Positions 26,845 through 36,743 of a stretch of DNA of 64,000 bases are shown here, one piece after another (within the stretch, counting starts at the first letter, position 1; each line of letters opens with the position of its first letter). The translations under genes and the position numbers were made by a program. Under the pieces are notes generated by a model. The model had not been told where the DNA came from. It did not search any database and saw only the letters and a list, made by a program, of their open reading frames with translations. The stretch comes from an uncultured bacterium (GTDB lineage: Bacteria > Cyanobacteriota > Vampirovibrionia > Gastranaerophilales > Gastranaerophilaceae), in contig CASFYV010000016.1 of NCBI GenBank assembly GCA_949298985.1, positions 1-64,000 on the forward strand. The letters are read 5' to 3'.

Positions 26845-28446
26845 ATGCAAACATATGGTATTGAAAAATTAGGAATTACAGGTCCTAAATCAATTTATCG
26901 TAACTTAACACCTGCTCAATTAACAGAAGCAGCATTAAGAAGAGGCGAAGGAAAATTAAGTAAAAAAGGTGCTTTAGTAGTAACTACTGGTAAATATACT
27001 GGCCGTTCTCCTAAAGATAAATTCATTGTTGATACTGATGGTATCCATAATGAAATTGCTTGGGGAAAAGTTAATAGACCTATTAGCAAAGAAAAATTTG
27101 ATTCTATTAAAGGTAAAATTATTAACTACTTAAATTCTCAAGAAGAAGTATTTATTTTTGATGGTTTTGCTGGTGCAGATAAAACTTACACTCAAAAATT
27201 CCGTGTAATTAATGAAATGGCTAGCCAAAACTTATTCATTCATCAATTATTAATCAGACCGACAGCTGATGAATTAGCTAATTATGGTGAAGCTGATTAT
27301 ACAATTTACTGTGCACCTGGATTTAAATGTAATCCTGAAGTTGATGGTGTAAATTCAGAAGCTTGTATTGCTATCGATTATGAAGCTCACGAAATCATCA
27401 TTTGCGGTTCTCAATACTCAGGCGAAATCAAAAAATCAGTTTTTGCTACTATGAACTATGTAATGACTAAGAAAAATGTTCTTCCAATGCACTGTTCAGC
27501 AAACATGGATCCTGAAACTCATGAAACAGCTGTATTCTTCGGTTTATCAGGTACTGGTAAAACTACTTTATCAGCTGATCCAAACAGAAAATTAATTGGT
27601 GATGATGAACACGGTTGGTCTCCAGATGGCGTATTCAACTTTGAAGGCGGATGTTATGCTAAATGTATTCACTTAACTGAAGAAAATGAGCCTGAAATTT
27701 ATAATGCTATTAAATTTGGTTCATTAGTTGAAAACGTTGTTATGGATGAAGAAACTCGTGAATTTGATTTTGAAGATGATTCATTAACTGAGAATACTCG
27801 TGTTGGTTACCCAATCGATTATATTAATAATGCTGAAATTCCTTCAAAAGGTGGAATTCCAAAAGTTGTTATCTTCTTAACAGCTGATGCATTCGGCGTA
27901 TTACCTCCAATCTCAAGATTAGACAAAAACGCTGCTATGTATCACTTTGTAACAGGTTTCACTTCTAAATTAGCAGGTACTGAACGTGGTATTACAGAAC
28001 CACAACCTACATTCTCAACATTATTCGGTGAACCATTCATGCCAATGGATGCTTCTGTTTATGCTCAAATGTTAGGTGAAAAATTAGAAAAATATGGTAC
28101 TAAAGTTTACTTAGTAAATACAGGATGGGCTGGCGGTTCAGCTGCTTCTGGTGCTAAGAGAATGAAGTTAGCTTATACAAGAGCTATGGTAACTGCTGCA
28201 TTAAACGGTTCATTTGATTCTATCGAATTCAAACACCATGATGTATTTAATGTAGATTACCCTACTTCTTGTCCTAACGTTCCTGCTGAAATGTTAGATG
28301 CTCGTGGTATGTGGGCTGATAAAGCTGCTTATGATGAACAAGCTAATAAATTAGCTCAAATGTTTGCGGATAATTTCGCTAGCAAATATCCAAATATGCC
28401 AGCTGAAATTGTTAATGCAGGTCCTAGAGCTACTGCTAACGTTTAA
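26845..28446 (+). CDS. pckA: Phosphoenolpyruvate carboxykinase (ATP)
   Basis: It interconverts oxaloacetate + ATP and PEP + CO2 + ADP, for gluconeogenesis or, in anaerobes, for CO2 fixation toward succinate. The 533-residue protein has the ATP-type signatures: GKYTGRSPKDKFIV, MHCSANMDPETHETAVFFG, kinase loop GLSGTGKTTLSADPNR, and the metal site IGDDEHGWSPDG. Codon use is more biased than in its neighbours (frequent TTA, GCT, GGT with little variation), as in highly expressed genes such as fusA. GGAGGAAG ribosome site. Own terminator. Confidence 0.97.
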   Translation: MQTYGIEKLGITGPKSIYRNLTPAQLTEAALRRGEGKLSKKGALVVTTGKYTGRSPKDKFIVDTDGIHNEIAWGKVNRPISKEKFDSIKGKIINYLNSQEEVFIFDGFAGADKTYTQKFRVINEMASQNLFIHQLLIRPTADELANYGEADYTIYCAPGFKCNPEVDGVNSEACIAIDYEAHEIIICGSQYSGEIKKSVFATMNYVMTKKNVLPMHCSANMDPETHETAVFFGLSGTGKTTLSADPNRKLIGDDEHGWSPDGVFNFEGGCYAKCIHLTEENEPEIYNAIKFGSLVENVVMDEETREFDFEDDSLTENTRVGYPIDYINNAEIPSKGGIPKVVIFLTADAFGVLPPISRLDKNAAMYHFVTGFTSKLAGTERGITEPQPTFSTLFGEPFMPMDASVYAQMLGEKLEKYGTKVYLVNTGWAGGSAASGAKRMKLAYTRAMVTAALNGSFDSIEFKHHDVFNVDYPTSCPNVPAEMLDARGMWADKAAYDEQANKLAQMFADNFASKYPNMPAEIVNAGPRATANV

Positions 28447-28462
28447 TTTTAATTAAACTAAT

Positions 28463-28501
28463 AAAAAACACATCTTGTAAATTTACAAGATGTGTTTTTT
28501 T
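28463..28501. terminator. Intrinsic terminator after pckA
   Basis: AAAACACATCTTGTAAA / TTTACAAGATGTGTTTT, a long perfect hairpin with T-tract; it can also serve the convergent gene ending at 28513. Confidence 0.85.
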
Positions 28502-28512
28502 CTACTTGAAAC

Positions 28513-28887
28513 TTAATCTAACCCAAAAGTAACATTTTGTTTTTCGGTATCATTTTTGTGAAGCTCTTTTTTTAAATTTTCATACGTTTCTTCTTTAACT
28601 TTTTGACGATCTTCTACAACTTCTACAGAAACGAAGAAATCTACTATTTTGTTATAAATATTTGGTAATGTTTGTTTGATTTTTTCTAAAAAGTTTGTTC
28701 GTTCTGCTCCTGTAAGTTGTTCTTCAACATTTTTATCATTTTCTTTTTCGGTGTTAGATTCTTCAAATATAGATTTGATTTGAGCTTGTTCATTAGCTGT
28801 TAATTTTACACCTTGATCGTTAAAAAAACGATTTATTGAGCTTAAATTAGCTTTTAAATTTGAATAATCAGGTATTGAATTTGTCAT
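28513..28887 (-). CDS. Hypothetical helical protein
   Basis: A 124-residue acidic protein, predicted mainly helical, without signal peptide or known motif. Segments such as LTANEQAQIKSIFEES and LTGAERTNFLEKIKQTLPNIYNKIVDFF suggest a small alpha-helical bundle. A clear AAAGGAGAT site lies upstream. It is followed upstream on the same strand by another small orphan gene with a gap of 24 nt, so they may form a two-gene operon. Function unknown. Confidence 0.6.
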   Translation of the reverse strand: MTNSIPDYSNLKANLSSINRFFNDQGVKLTANEQAQIKSIFEESNTEKENDKNVEEQLTGAERTNFLEKIKQTLPNIYNKIVDFFVSVEVVEDRQKVKEETYENLKKELHKNDTEKQNVTFGLD

Positions 28888-28911
28888 TTGAAATAATCTC
28901 CTTTACTATTC

Positions 28912-29211
28912 TTACATATTTTTAATCTTAACTTTACAAATTTCTTTTAATTTATCAACAGTATTAATAATATCGTCAAAATCAATAACATTTTTGTATA
29001 ATTTAACAAAGCGTTTTTTACAGCCAAATTCGTCATTTAATTCATTTATAAAATCATAAAGCTCATTTTTAGTAGAGTCTTCATAATTTTCAGAATCAAA
29101 CTCTTTCATCAAATCATTAAATTTTTCTATTTTTTCTAGTTCAAGTTTATTGTTGTTTTCATTTATAAATTTTTGTAATTGCTCTAATTCGAATTTCAAA
29201 TCTTTATCCAT
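28912..29211 (-). CDS. Hypothetical small coiled-coil protein
   Basis: A 99-residue protein made of Lys/Glu/Leu-rich helices (LKFELEQLQKFINENNNKLELEKIEKF), probably coiled coil; no known domain. The start at 29211 is chosen because AAGGAG lies 6 nt upstream and the sequence before it (41 extra codons in frame) is AT-rich non-coding-like DNA. It lies directly upstream of the hypothetical gene at 28513. Function unknown. Confidence 0.55.
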   Translation of the reverse strand: MDKDLKFELEQLQKFINENNNKLELEKIEKFNDLMKEFDSENYEDSTKNELYDFINELNDEFGCKKRFVKLYKNVIDFDDIINTVDKLKEICKVKIKNM

Positions 29212-29362
29212 AAAAAACTCCTTTGACAATACAACAAATTTATTAACGACATTTTTTTTTATAATCTTTAATATTTTATTCGCTTTTTTACAAAAATTTA
29301 CAAAATAAAATGGTTGAAAATTTATCTCAACCATTTTTAATATATTAATATTATTAAAATTT

Positions 29363-29962
29363 TTATATAGGCATATAATCAGAATAAATTACACTAGCCC
29401 AGTCATCTTCAAAATAACTTATTTGGGTTAATGTTCCTGTTTTAATAAGATTTTTGGATTGATTAGCAGGAGAAAGTTCTAAAGCTGAAGCAATAGCTGC
29501 TTGAACTACATCTGGAGTTGTAACTACAATAATTCTGTTACCTTTGTTTTCTTCCACTAAATTATTTATAACATTCATTACACGAGTGTTAAATTCTTCG
29601 ATTGATTCTCCATTATTGGGTTTTTGTAAAATTGCACGAGTTCCATATTCATCATATAAATCGGAATAAGATCTTCCATGCCAATCTCCGTGATTTCTTG
29701 CTTTTAAATCAATAATAGTAATTTTTTTCTTAAATAATTTAGCAATAATTTGAGCTGTTTGAGTGCATCTTGCTGAATTACTTGTGTAAATTGTGTCGTA
29801 TGCGACGGCCCTTTTTTCTAAGTATTCACAAACTTTTTTTACTTCTTCTTCTCCAAATTCATTTAATTTCGGATATTTTTCTGTATCACAAATAATACCT
29901 TCCATTGTATGAACGGTTGCACCGTGTGTTATGAATGTTATTTTACATTTACGTTTGAACAT
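29363..29962 (-). CDS. Degenerate histidine-phosphatase (phosphoglycerate mutase-like) protein
   Basis: A 199-residue member of the histidine phosphatase fold. The family opens with an RHG triad; here it is THG (12-14), so the catalytic His13 stays while its Arg partner is Thr. The second catalytic His, normally in VVSHGG near the C-terminus, is replaced: VVTTPDVVQ has Thr149 at that place. Arg65 in SNSARCTQTAQ and the Glu of NNGES remain. The protein may therefore be a pseudo-enzyme that binds phosphate ligands without normal catalysis, or have an altered mechanism. It stands alone with an intergenic promoter region upstream. Confidence 0.8.
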   Translation of the reverse strand: MFKRKCKITFITHGATVHTMEGIICDTEKYPKLNEFGEEEVKKVCEYLEKRAVAYDTIYTSNSARCTQTAQIIAKLFKKKITIIDLKARNHGDWHGRSYSDLYDEYGTRAILQKPNNGESIEEFNTRVMNVINNLVEENKGNRIIVVTTPDVVQAAIASALELSPANQSKNLIKTGTLTQISYFEDDWASVIYSDYMPI

Positions 29963-30026
29963 AATAAAAACCTCTCAATATTGTAATTATAACATATATT
30001 CAGGTAAATACCATATTTTTGTATGA

Positions 30027-30054
30027 TTGACTTATTGAGAAAAAACATTAAACT
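30027..30054 (+). promoter_or_regulatory. Candidate promoter of EF-hand gene
   Basis: TTGACT (30027-30032), 16-nt spacer, TAAACT (30049-30054), 39 nt upstream of the ATG at 30094. Confidence 0.45.
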
Positions 30055-30093
30055 AATCATGTAAGATTGTAACTAAACACAAGGAGATATATT

Positions 30094-30648
30094 ATGAGTA
30101 AACGATTAGATGGGTCTTCTTTATTTTCAGGAATTAATGCAGGACTTACAAATTCTTTTTCATTATTATCAAGTCAGTATTCTGATGGGTTAACGGTTGA
30201 TAATTTGACGAATGCTTTAAGTAATACTGCAATTACAAATACAGGCTATGACTCAACTTTTTCTTCATATTTGTTAAATAATTTTAATTCAGTAGATTCT
30301 AATGCTGATGGAACAATTTCTGCTGATGAAATACAAAAGTTAATGACAAATATGGCAACACAAGGCTTAACAAGAGAACAAATTATGTCTTTAGGTGCAT
30401 CATCAGGAATGAGTACTTCTTTGCAAGAAACTGTTCTTTCCCATTTTAATGAAATTGATACAAATAAAGATGGGAAAGTTACAAATCAAGAGATAAATGC
30501 ATATGGAGTAACTTCGGCTATTGAAAAACAAAAAATTGAAGATACAAATCGTATTGTAAATAATATGTCATTATATTATAGAGATGATTCTTCTGAATAT
30601 GAAGGAAGTTTGCTGGATTATAGATATTTAGATGATGAAGAAGCTTAA
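30094..30648 (+). CDS. EF-hand calcium-binding protein
   Basis: A 184-residue protein with two canonical 12-residue EF-hand loops, DSNADGTISADE (68-79) and DTNKDGKVTNQE (122-133), each with Asp at positions 1, 3 or 5 and Glu at 12, flanked by helices. The first 60 residues are Ser/Asn/Leu-rich and low in charge; no classical signal peptide is seen. A second, much larger EF-hand protein (51819-53699) starts with a similar Ser-Gly/Leu-Asn-Gly segment. Bacterial EF-hand pairs usually buffer or sense Ca2+; the partner here is not evident. AAGGAGAT ribosome site and terminator support a monocistronic gene. Confidence 0.85.
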   Translation: MSKRLDGSSLFSGINAGLTNSFSLLSSQYSDGLTVDNLTNALSNTAITNTGYDSTFSSYLLNNFNSVDSNADGTISADEIQKLMTNMATQGLTREQIMSLGASSGMSTSLQETVLSHFNEIDTNKDGKVTNQEINAYGVTSAIEKQKIEDTNRIVNNMSLYYRDDSSEYEGSLLDYRYLDDEEA

Positions 30649-30670
30649 TGAAATTATTATGAAAGATTTT

Positions 30671-30703
30671 AAAAAGAATTGGTAATTGCCAATTCTTTTT
30701 TTT
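30671..30703 (+). terminator. Intrinsic terminator after EF-hand gene
   Basis: AAAGAATTGG-TAATTG-CCAATTCTTTTTTTT hairpin. Confidence 0.85.
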
Positions 30704-30736
30704 AGCAAATTTTTTTTTTATAGGTTTTACATTAAT

Positions 30737-31372
30737 ATGAATATAAGTATAAATAATGTTTCAAATAATAAATTTTATTATAACCAAGTATCTTTAAATA
30801 AAAATGTTTCATTTAAGCATAATATCCCTGATAGTTTAACACATACTAATATAGGAAGTTGTTTGGAAGGATATATTGGTAAAGTTTTAGTAAGGAAAGA
30901 TGGTGGAAATACTACATTAAATGTTTTCAAAAAATTTAAAGGTGAGAATATTGAAAATTATATTTTAAAAAATGATAAAGATGAAATTATAGGAACTGTA
31001 GATGTTTTTATAAAGAAATATATTCCTCAACCTTGGGAAACAAAAGATTTGAGTCATGTATTTATAGATGAATTAAGAAATTTTTCAAATCCATCAACTC
31101 CTTATTATACTGAAGGTTTAGAGTATTATAAAGATATTGGAACGAGATTGTTGCAAATTGCACAGAGAAGAAGTGATGAGGCTATGTGTAATGGGAATAT
31201 AAAATTGATTTCAAAGAATACAAATGCTTTTGATTGGTATAAAAAAGTTATTGGCATGCGACAAGAATTTCCACCAATCCCTGGATGTAAGTTTGTTATA
31301 AATAACCCTTTTGCTATGTATCTCCCTCCTGAAAACAAAGAAGCGTTATCTAAATTACAAGGTGGCTTATAG
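30737..31372 (+). CDS. GNAT-like acetyltransferase domain protein with N-terminal FK tag
   Basis: A 211-residue protein. Residues 1-32 carry the tag style seen elsewhere (MNISINNVS...NVSFKH). The central and C-terminal part resembles a GNAT acetyltransferase: a strand-rich region IENYILKNDKDEIIGTVDVFI, the acetyl-CoA loop-like YKDIGTRLLQIAQRRSDEA, and NTNAFDWYKKVIGMRQE, which looks like the late GNAT motif B 'A..FY...GF'. The canonical QxxGxG/A is only partly kept (KDIGTR), so catalysis is uncertain. The start at 30737 is chosen over an upstream frame extension because the upstream part is terminator sequence. It has no good ribosome site. Confidence 0.55.
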   Translation: MNISINNVSNNKFYYNQVSLNKNVSFKHNIPDSLTHTNIGSCLEGYIGKVLVRKDGGNTTLNVFKKFKGENIENYILKNDKDEIIGTVDVFIKKYIPQPWETKDLSHVFIDELRNFSNPSTPYYTEGLEYYKDIGTRLLQIAQRRSDEAMCNGNIKLISKNTNAFDWYKKVIGMRQEFPPIPGCKFVINNPFAMYLPPENKEALSKLQGGL

Positions 31373-31376
31373 AAAA

Positions 31377-32483
31377 TTATGAATCTTTTTCTGAAGTATT
31401 TGTTGAGTTAGGTTTTGTCATAACACTTATTATACTTAGAATTATCATAATTAAGATTAATATTGCGATATATATAAAATAATTTTTTAGAGCACCTGTA
31501 AAATACGTAGCTAAAGCTCCACCAACAATCGCAACAAATGTAAGAACAGCAACTGTTTTTTTCTGAGAAAGTCCTGCTTTAAGAAGTTTATGGTGAATAT
31601 GTTCAGCATCAGCAACAAAAGGTGATTTACCTTTCATAATTCTTCTTAAACTTGAAAAAGTTATATCGATAATTGGAACTGCTAAAACTAAGAATGGTAG
31701 TAAAACAGCTAAAGCAGCTCCTTTCATAACTCCTGCAATAGATAAGGTTGCTAGTAAAAATCCTGAAAATAAAGCTCCTGAATCTCCCATAAATATTTTT
31801 GCAGGATTAAAATTAAATGTTAAAAACGCAAGCATTGAGCCTGCTAAAATGAATGCAATTAAAGCAGTTATTGGTTGAGCTGGAGTCATTGCAACAGCTA
31901 TAAGTGCAAGAGAAATTGAGCTAACTGTAATAACAGAACCAGCCAAGCCATCTACACCATCTATAAAATTAACAGCATTAGAAATACCTACAATCCATAA
32001 AAGAGTTATAGGATAAGAAAATATTCCTAAATGAATAATTCCGCCAAAAGGGTTAAAAATAGTGTCAATCTGAACTCCTAAAAGGTAAACTATTGTAGCG
32101 ATAGATAGTTGAATTAATAATTTAAATTTAGCATCTAAATTATAAATGTCATCAACTAATCCTAAAAGAAACATTAAAGAACCTCCAAGAAGAATACCAG
32201 AAAGTAAACTTCCATAAGGATAATAACTTAATAAAACAAGTACAAGAAATGTAAGCATTGCACTAGACCAAATTGCAACACCTCCAAGCCTTGATATAGG
32301 AGCTTTATGGATTTTTCTTTCATTAGGTACGTCAACGAGTCCTTCCTTTTGCGAAAATTCAATTACAAAAGGTACTATAAAAACCCCTATTATATAAGAT
32401 ATAAATGCACCAATTATATGTGCTTGTGTTAATTTAATAATAATTTTCCTACCCTCATTTTTAATATAATGGATATTTTTCAC
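31377..32483 (-). CDS. UDP-GlcNAc/MurNAc:undecaprenyl-phosphate sugar-1-phosphate transferase (WecA/TagO family)
   Basis: An integral membrane enzyme (about ten helices) that starts surface-glycan synthesis by linking a sugar-1-phosphate to undecaprenyl phosphate. Family motifs: [63 protein letters not shown] and [15 protein letters not shown], which together place it with WecA/TagO/TuaA. Frame start is unclear: the only standard start is GTG 32483, inside glyA and without ribosome site. A strong GAGGGTAGG lies 4-10 nt before three Ile codons (ATT) at 32444-32436, where homologues begin, so a rare ATT start is possible. The last 20 residues are Ser/Thr-rich. Confidence 0.9.
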   Translation of the reverse strand: MKNIHYIKNEGRKIIIKLTQAHIIGAFISYIIGVFIVPFVIEFSQKEGLVDVPNERKIHKAPISRLGGVAIWSSAMLTFLVLVLLSYYPYGSLLSGILLGGSLMFLLGLVDDIYNLDAKFKLLIQLSIATIVYLLGVQIDTIFNPFGGIIHLGIFSYPITLLWIVGISNAVNFIDGVDGLAGSVITVSSISLALIAVAMTPAQPITALIAFILAGSMLAFLTFNFNPAKIFMGDSGALFSGFLLATLSIAGVMKGAALAVLLPFLVLAVPIIDITFSSLRRIMKGKSPFVADAEHIHHKLLKAGLSQKKTVAVLTFVAIVGGALATYFTGALKNYFIYIAILILIMIILSIISVMTKPNSTNTSEKDS

Positions 32484-33696
32484 AAAGTTTTAGAGAATCA
32501 TTTCTTAATTCTTTTAAAATTTGTTCATTATCTGAATTTTTTATTGCCTCTGAAATGATACGAGCAACTTCTTTCATATCATCTTCTTTAAATCCACGAG
32601 TGGTCATTGCTGCGGCACCTAATCTTATACCACTTGTTATAAAAGGACTTTGAGGATCATTTGGTACAGTATTTTTGTTAGCAGTAATTCCTACTCTTTC
32701 TAAAACATTTGCCATATCTTTACCGGTCTTACCTGTTTTTCTTAAATCAAGTGTCATTAAATGATTTTCAGTCATTCCGCCAACTATATCCATTCCGTTA
32801 TCAAGAAGTCCTTGTGCTAAAGATGCTGCGTTTTTAATTATTTGTTTTGCATATTCTTTAAATTCAGGTTGTAACGCTTCTTTTAAAGCAACAGCTTTTC
32901 CTGCAACTATATGTTCTAAAGGTCCGCCCTGTATTCCAGGGAAAACTGCTTTATCAATCATTGTTGCGAATTCTTCATTACACATTATAATTCCGCCACG
33001 TGGACCTCTCAGAGTTTTATGAGTTGTTGTTGTTACAAAATGAGCATAACCGGCAGGAGATGGATGAACTCCGCCTGCAACTAAACCTGCAATATGAGCG
33101 ATATCTGCCAGTAAATATGCCCCAACTTCATCTGCTATTTCCCTAAACTTTTTAAAATCAATTATTTTAGAATAATTACTTGCACCACAGATTATAAGTT
33201 TTGGTTTGTGTTCTAAAGCTTGTTTTCTGACATCTTCATAATCGATATTGCCGTTTTCATCTACTCCATAACTTTTTACATCATAAAATAAACCTGAAAA
33301 ATTAACAGGTGAACCATGGCTTAAATGACCACCATTCGATAAATCCATTCCTAATACTTTATCTCCCGGTTTAAGTACTGCGACGAAAACTGCCATATTA
33401 GCTTGAGCTCCGGAATGTGGCTGTACATTAGCATGGTCCATGCCAAACAATTCACAAGCTCGTTTTTGAGCCAATTCTTCTATTTTATCGATAACTTCAC
33501 AACCATTATAATATCTTTTATGAGGTTTTCCTTCGGCATATTTATTTGTTAATACACTTCCGCAAGCCTCCATAACAGCTTTAGAAGTGAAATTTTCACT
33601 TGCAATTAATTCTATTGTTGTTTGTTGTCTTTTTAATTCCTCATCTATATATTGAGCAACTTCATTATCAATTTTTTTTATATTTTCTAATCCCAT
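32461..33696 (-). CDS. glyA: Serine hydroxymethyltransferase
   Basis: A PLP enzyme converting serine + tetrahydrofolate to glycine + methylene-tetrahydrofolate, the main one-carbon source. The 411-residue protein shows EAYIASENF-like [44 protein letters not shown], the PLP-lysine motif [13 protein letters not shown], and [15 protein letters not shown]. Length is normal. GAGGAG site upstream. It is directly followed by the WecA-type gene with a possible coding overlap; a shared operon of one-carbon and glycan genes has no obvious metabolic logic. Confidence 0.97.
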   Translation of the reverse strand: MGLENIKKIDNEVAQYIDEELKRQQTTIELIASENFTSKAVMEACGSVLTNKYAEGKPHKRYYNGCEVIDKIEELAQKRACELFGMDHANVQPHSGAQANMAVFVAVLKPGDKVLGMDLSNGGHLSHGSPVNFSGLFYDVKSYGVDENGNIDYEDVRKQALEHKPKLIICGASNYSKIIDFKKFREIADEVGAYLLADIAHIAGLVAGGVHPSPAGYAHFVTTTTHKTLRGPRGGIIMCNEEFATMIDKAVFPGIQGGPLEHIVAGKAVALKEALQPEFKEYAKQIIKNAASLAQGLLDNGMDIVGGMTENHLMTLDLRKTGKTGKDMANVLERVGITANKNTVPNDPQSPFITSGIRLGAAAMTTRGFKEDDMKEVARIISEAIKNSDNEQILKELRNDSLKLCEKYPLY

Positions 33697-33832
33697 ATCG
33701 AAACTCCTCTTGTAAAAACTTTATGTCTTAATTATAATCTAAAAAGAATCTTGCATTTGTAAATAAATGTAAAATTTGATGTATTAATTTTTTAATGCAT
33801 GTGTGTGTACTAATAATAGAAAGGATGAAGTG

Positions 33833-34045
33833 ATGATTACATCAAAAATTAGCACTGGTGAATTAAAATCAGTTGTAAAAGCAGGAATGAATTTAAAAGG
33901 AACCGCAAACGAAAGATTGGCAGAAAAATATACAAAGAATCTTGAAGTTTTTAAAGACATACCTAGTGGAGATTCTTTATTACTTGCAGGGAAAAACGCT
34001 TTGAAAGATATTATTCCTGAAAATAGTATTAATTATATAGCATAA
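33833..34045 (+). CDS. Small hypothetical protein
   Basis: A 70-residue hydrophilic protein without known motif (MITSKISTGELKSVVKAG at the start). The ATG at 33833 is preferred because AAAGGATG lies 6-8 nt upstream, whereas the in-frame 33803 start lacks a site. It stands between divergent glyA and convergent clpC, with its own terminator. Function unknown; the compact promoter-gene-terminator layout resembles that of the small gene at 21476. Confidence 0.5.
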   Translation: MITSKISTGELKSVVKAGMNLKGTANERLAEKYTKNLEVFKDIPSGDSLLLAGKNALKDIIPENSINYIA

Positions 34046-34062
34046 TTTATATTATATTTTAT

Positions 34063-34097
34063 AAAAAAGCTCCGAGTTATCTCGGAGCTTTTATTTT
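34063..34097. terminator. Bidirectional terminator
   Basis: AAAAGCTCCGAG-TTAT-CTCGGAGCTTTT hairpin between the small gene at 33833 and the convergent clpC (stop at 34096). Confidence 0.85.
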
Positions 34098-36582
34098 ATA
34101 CATTTTCTACCTGTTCAGAACTCTCTGGAGTTTTTCTTTCAAAAACTATTTTTTCATCTTCGAGTTTTAAAAGAATTGTATCTCCAGGTTGATAAGCATT
34201 TGTTAAGATTTCTTCAGCAAGTTGATCTTCAATTTTCTTTTGAATAAGTCTTCTTAATGGTCTTGCACCATAAGCTTCGTTGTAACCATCTTTTGCTAAG
34301 AAATCTTTAACTTCATCAGTTACTTCAATTGATAAATCTCTTTCTGAAAGACGCTTGAACAAATCTTTCATCATTAAATCAACGATTTCTCTGATTTCTT
34401 CTTTGCTTAGATGTGAGAACACAATAATATCATCGATACGGTTTAAGAATTCAGGTCTAAATGCTTTCTTTAATTCTTCATTAACAGTATCTTTAAGTTT
34501 TTCATACTTATCTTTCTTTTCATTTTCAGCAGTAGAAAAACCTAGTTTACCTTGGGTAGTAATCATACTAGCACCAACGTTTGAAGTCATGATAATTACT
34601 GTATTTTTGAAATTGATGTGCTTACCTTTAGCATCTGTTAATCTTCCGTCATCTAATATCTGTAACATAATATTAAATACATCTGGGTGTGCCTTTTCAA
34701 TTTCATCAAAGAGGATAACTGAATAAGGTTTTTTTCTAACAAGTTCAGATAAATGACCTCCATCATCATATCCAACATATCCAGGAGGAGAACCGATAAG
34801 TTTTGCAGTCGAATGTTTTTCCATAAATTCTGACATATCAACTCTTATCATATTATCTTCACTACCAAAAATTGCTTCTGCTAAAGCTTTTGCAAGTTCA
34901 GTTTTACCAACCCCGGTAGGACCTGAGAAGATAAAGCTTCCGATTGGTCTGTTTGGTGATTTTAGACCAACTCTTGCTCTTCTAATAGCTTTAGCTATTG
35001 CAGTAACAGCATCACTTTGACCAATTACACGAGCGTGTAATGTTTCTTCAAGTTTCAACAATCTTTCAGACTCACCTTCTGTTAGTTTTGTTACCGGAAC
35101 GCCTGTCATTGTTGCTACTACCTGAGCAACATCTTCTTCAGTTACAGTAGGCTTATTAGCATCATTTTGACGACGCCATTCTTCTGAAACTTCTCTTATT
35201 TTGTCTTTCATATTCGCTTCATCATCTCTTAAAGCTGAAGCTCTTTCAAATTCTTGATTTCTTATTGCTTCTTCTTTTTCTTTGATAATTTCTCTTAATT
35301 CTTTATCAAGCTCTTTACCCTCAGGAGACAATGTACAAACTTTTAATCTGACTTTTGAACTTGCTTCATCAATAACATCAATTGCTTTGTCAGGTAAAAA
35401 TCTGTCATTAATATATTTGCTTGATAATTTAGTTGCTGCAACAATTGCTTCATCAGAAATTATCAAATTATGGTGTTCTTCGTATTTAGATTTTAAGCCT
35501 CTAATAATTTCAATTGTTTCGTCTATTGAAGGTTCATCTATTATTACAGGTTGAAATCTTCTCTCTAGTGCAGAATCTTTTTCGATATATTTTCTATATT
35601 CATCAGAAGTTGTAGCTCCTATAACTTGGATTTCACCTCTTGATAAAGCAGGTTTTAAAATATTTGCAGCATCAATTGCACCTTCTGCTGCACCTGCACC
35701 TATTAAGGTATGCATTTCGTCAATTACAAGAATAACATTTCCTGCTTGACGAATTTCATCCATTATCTTTTTAAGACGTTCTTCAAATTCACCACGATAT
35801 TTAGTTCCTGCAATTAATAAACCCATATCAAGTTGAATGATTTTTTTATCTTCTAAAATATCTGGAACTTCGTTATTCACAATCCTTAAAGCTAAACCTT
35901 CGGCTACAGCTGTTTTACCAACTCCAGGTTCACCTAATAATACCGGATTGTTTTTAGTTCTTCTGGCAAGAATTTGAATAACTCTTTCAATTTCTTTTTC
36001 TCTACCTACTACAGGATCCAATCTTAATTCGGAAGCTGCTAATGTTAAATCTGTTCCATACTCATCAAGGCTTGGGGTTTTTACCTTACTTGCTTGAGAA
36101 CTTGATGAAGAAGATCCCCCAACACCTGCTGATGCGGTTTGTGGTTTGGAATCTCCAAGCATTTTTACAACATTACTTCTGACTTTATTAAGATCAACTC
36201 CTAAATTTTCTAAAACTCTTGCTGCTACGCCTTCTCCTTCTCTGATTAAGCCTAACAATAAGTGCTCTGTTCCTATATAGTTGTGACCTAATTGTCTTGC
36301 TTCATCCCAAGATAACTCTAAAACTCTTTTTGCTCTTGGAGTAAATGGGATTTCTACTGCAACAAAACCAGAACCGCGACCAATGATTTTTTCTACTTCT
36401 ACGCGAGCATCTTTTAAATTTACTCCCATAGATTTTAATGTTTTAGCTGCAATTCCTGTCCCTTCGCCTATTAAACCTAATAAAACCTGCTCTGTGCCTA
36501 CAAAATTGTGACCAAGCCTTCTGGCTTCTTCTTGGGCAAGCATTATAACTTTAATCGCTTTTTCAGTAAAACGTTCGAACAT
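34096..36582 (-). CDS. clpC: AAA+ unfoldase ClpC
   Basis: A Hsp100 ATPase that unfolds substrates and feeds them to ClpP. The 828-residue protein has two N-terminal Clp repeats ([25 protein letters not shown] and [25 protein letters not shown]), Walker A of D1 GEPGVGKTA (217-225), a UVR/middle domain ([21 protein letters not shown]), Walker A of D2 GPTGVGKTE and a C-terminal D2-small domain ([25 protein letters not shown]). A Ser-rich linker (153-163) separates N-domain and D1. No McsA/McsB/CtsR genes flank it, as in cyanobacteria and unlike Firmicutes. No CIRCE element is visible upstream. Confidence 0.97.
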   Translation of the reverse strand: MFERFTEKAIKVIMLAQEEARRLGHNFVGTEQVLLGLIGEGTGIAAKTLKSMGVNLKDARVEVEKIIGRGSGFVAVEIPFTPRAKRVLELSWDEARQLGHNYIGTEHLLLGLIREGEGVAARVLENLGVDLNKVRSNVVKMLGDSKPQTASAGVGGSSSSSSQASKVKTPSLDEYGTDLTLAASELRLDPVVGREKEIERVIQILARRTKNNPVLLGEPGVGKTAVAEGLALRIVNNEVPDILEDKKIIQLDMGLLIAGTKYRGEFEERLKKIMDEIRQAGNVILVIDEMHTLIGAGAAEGAIDAANILKPALSRGEIQVIGATTSDEYRKYIEKDSALERRFQPVIIDEPSIDETIEIIRGLKSKYEEHHNLIISDEAIVAATKLSSKYINDRFLPDKAIDVIDEASSKVRLKVCTLSPEGKELDKELREIIKEKEEAIRNQEFERASALRDDEANMKDKIREVSEEWRRQNDANKPTVTEEDVAQVVATMTGVPVTKLTEGESERLLKLEETLHARVIGQSDAVTAIAKAIRRARVGLKSPNRPIGSFIFSGPTGVGKTELAKALAEAIFGSEDNMIRVDMSEFMEKHSTAKLIGSPPGYVGYDDGGHLSELVRKKPYSVILFDEIEKAHPDVFNIMLQILDDGRLTDAKGKHINFKNTVIIMTSNVGASMITTQGKLGFSTAENEKKDKYEKLKDTVNEELKKAFRPEFLNRIDDIIVFSHLSKEEIREIVDLMMKDLFKRLSERDLSIEVTDEVKDFLAKDGYNEAYGARPLRRLIQKKIEDQLAEEILTNAYQPGDTILLKLEDEKIVFERKTPESSEQVENV

Positions 36583-36743
36583 TTAATATTTCCTCTTCTT
36601 ATAATAAATATATTTATAAATATATGTTACAAAAAATTTACAAATTTTTCAAGGGGGAAATACTAATAATAAATATATTTACTATTATTTTTATATCTAT
36701 TTTTTCAGCTAACAAATTTTATATTTAGAGTACTTTAAACAAT

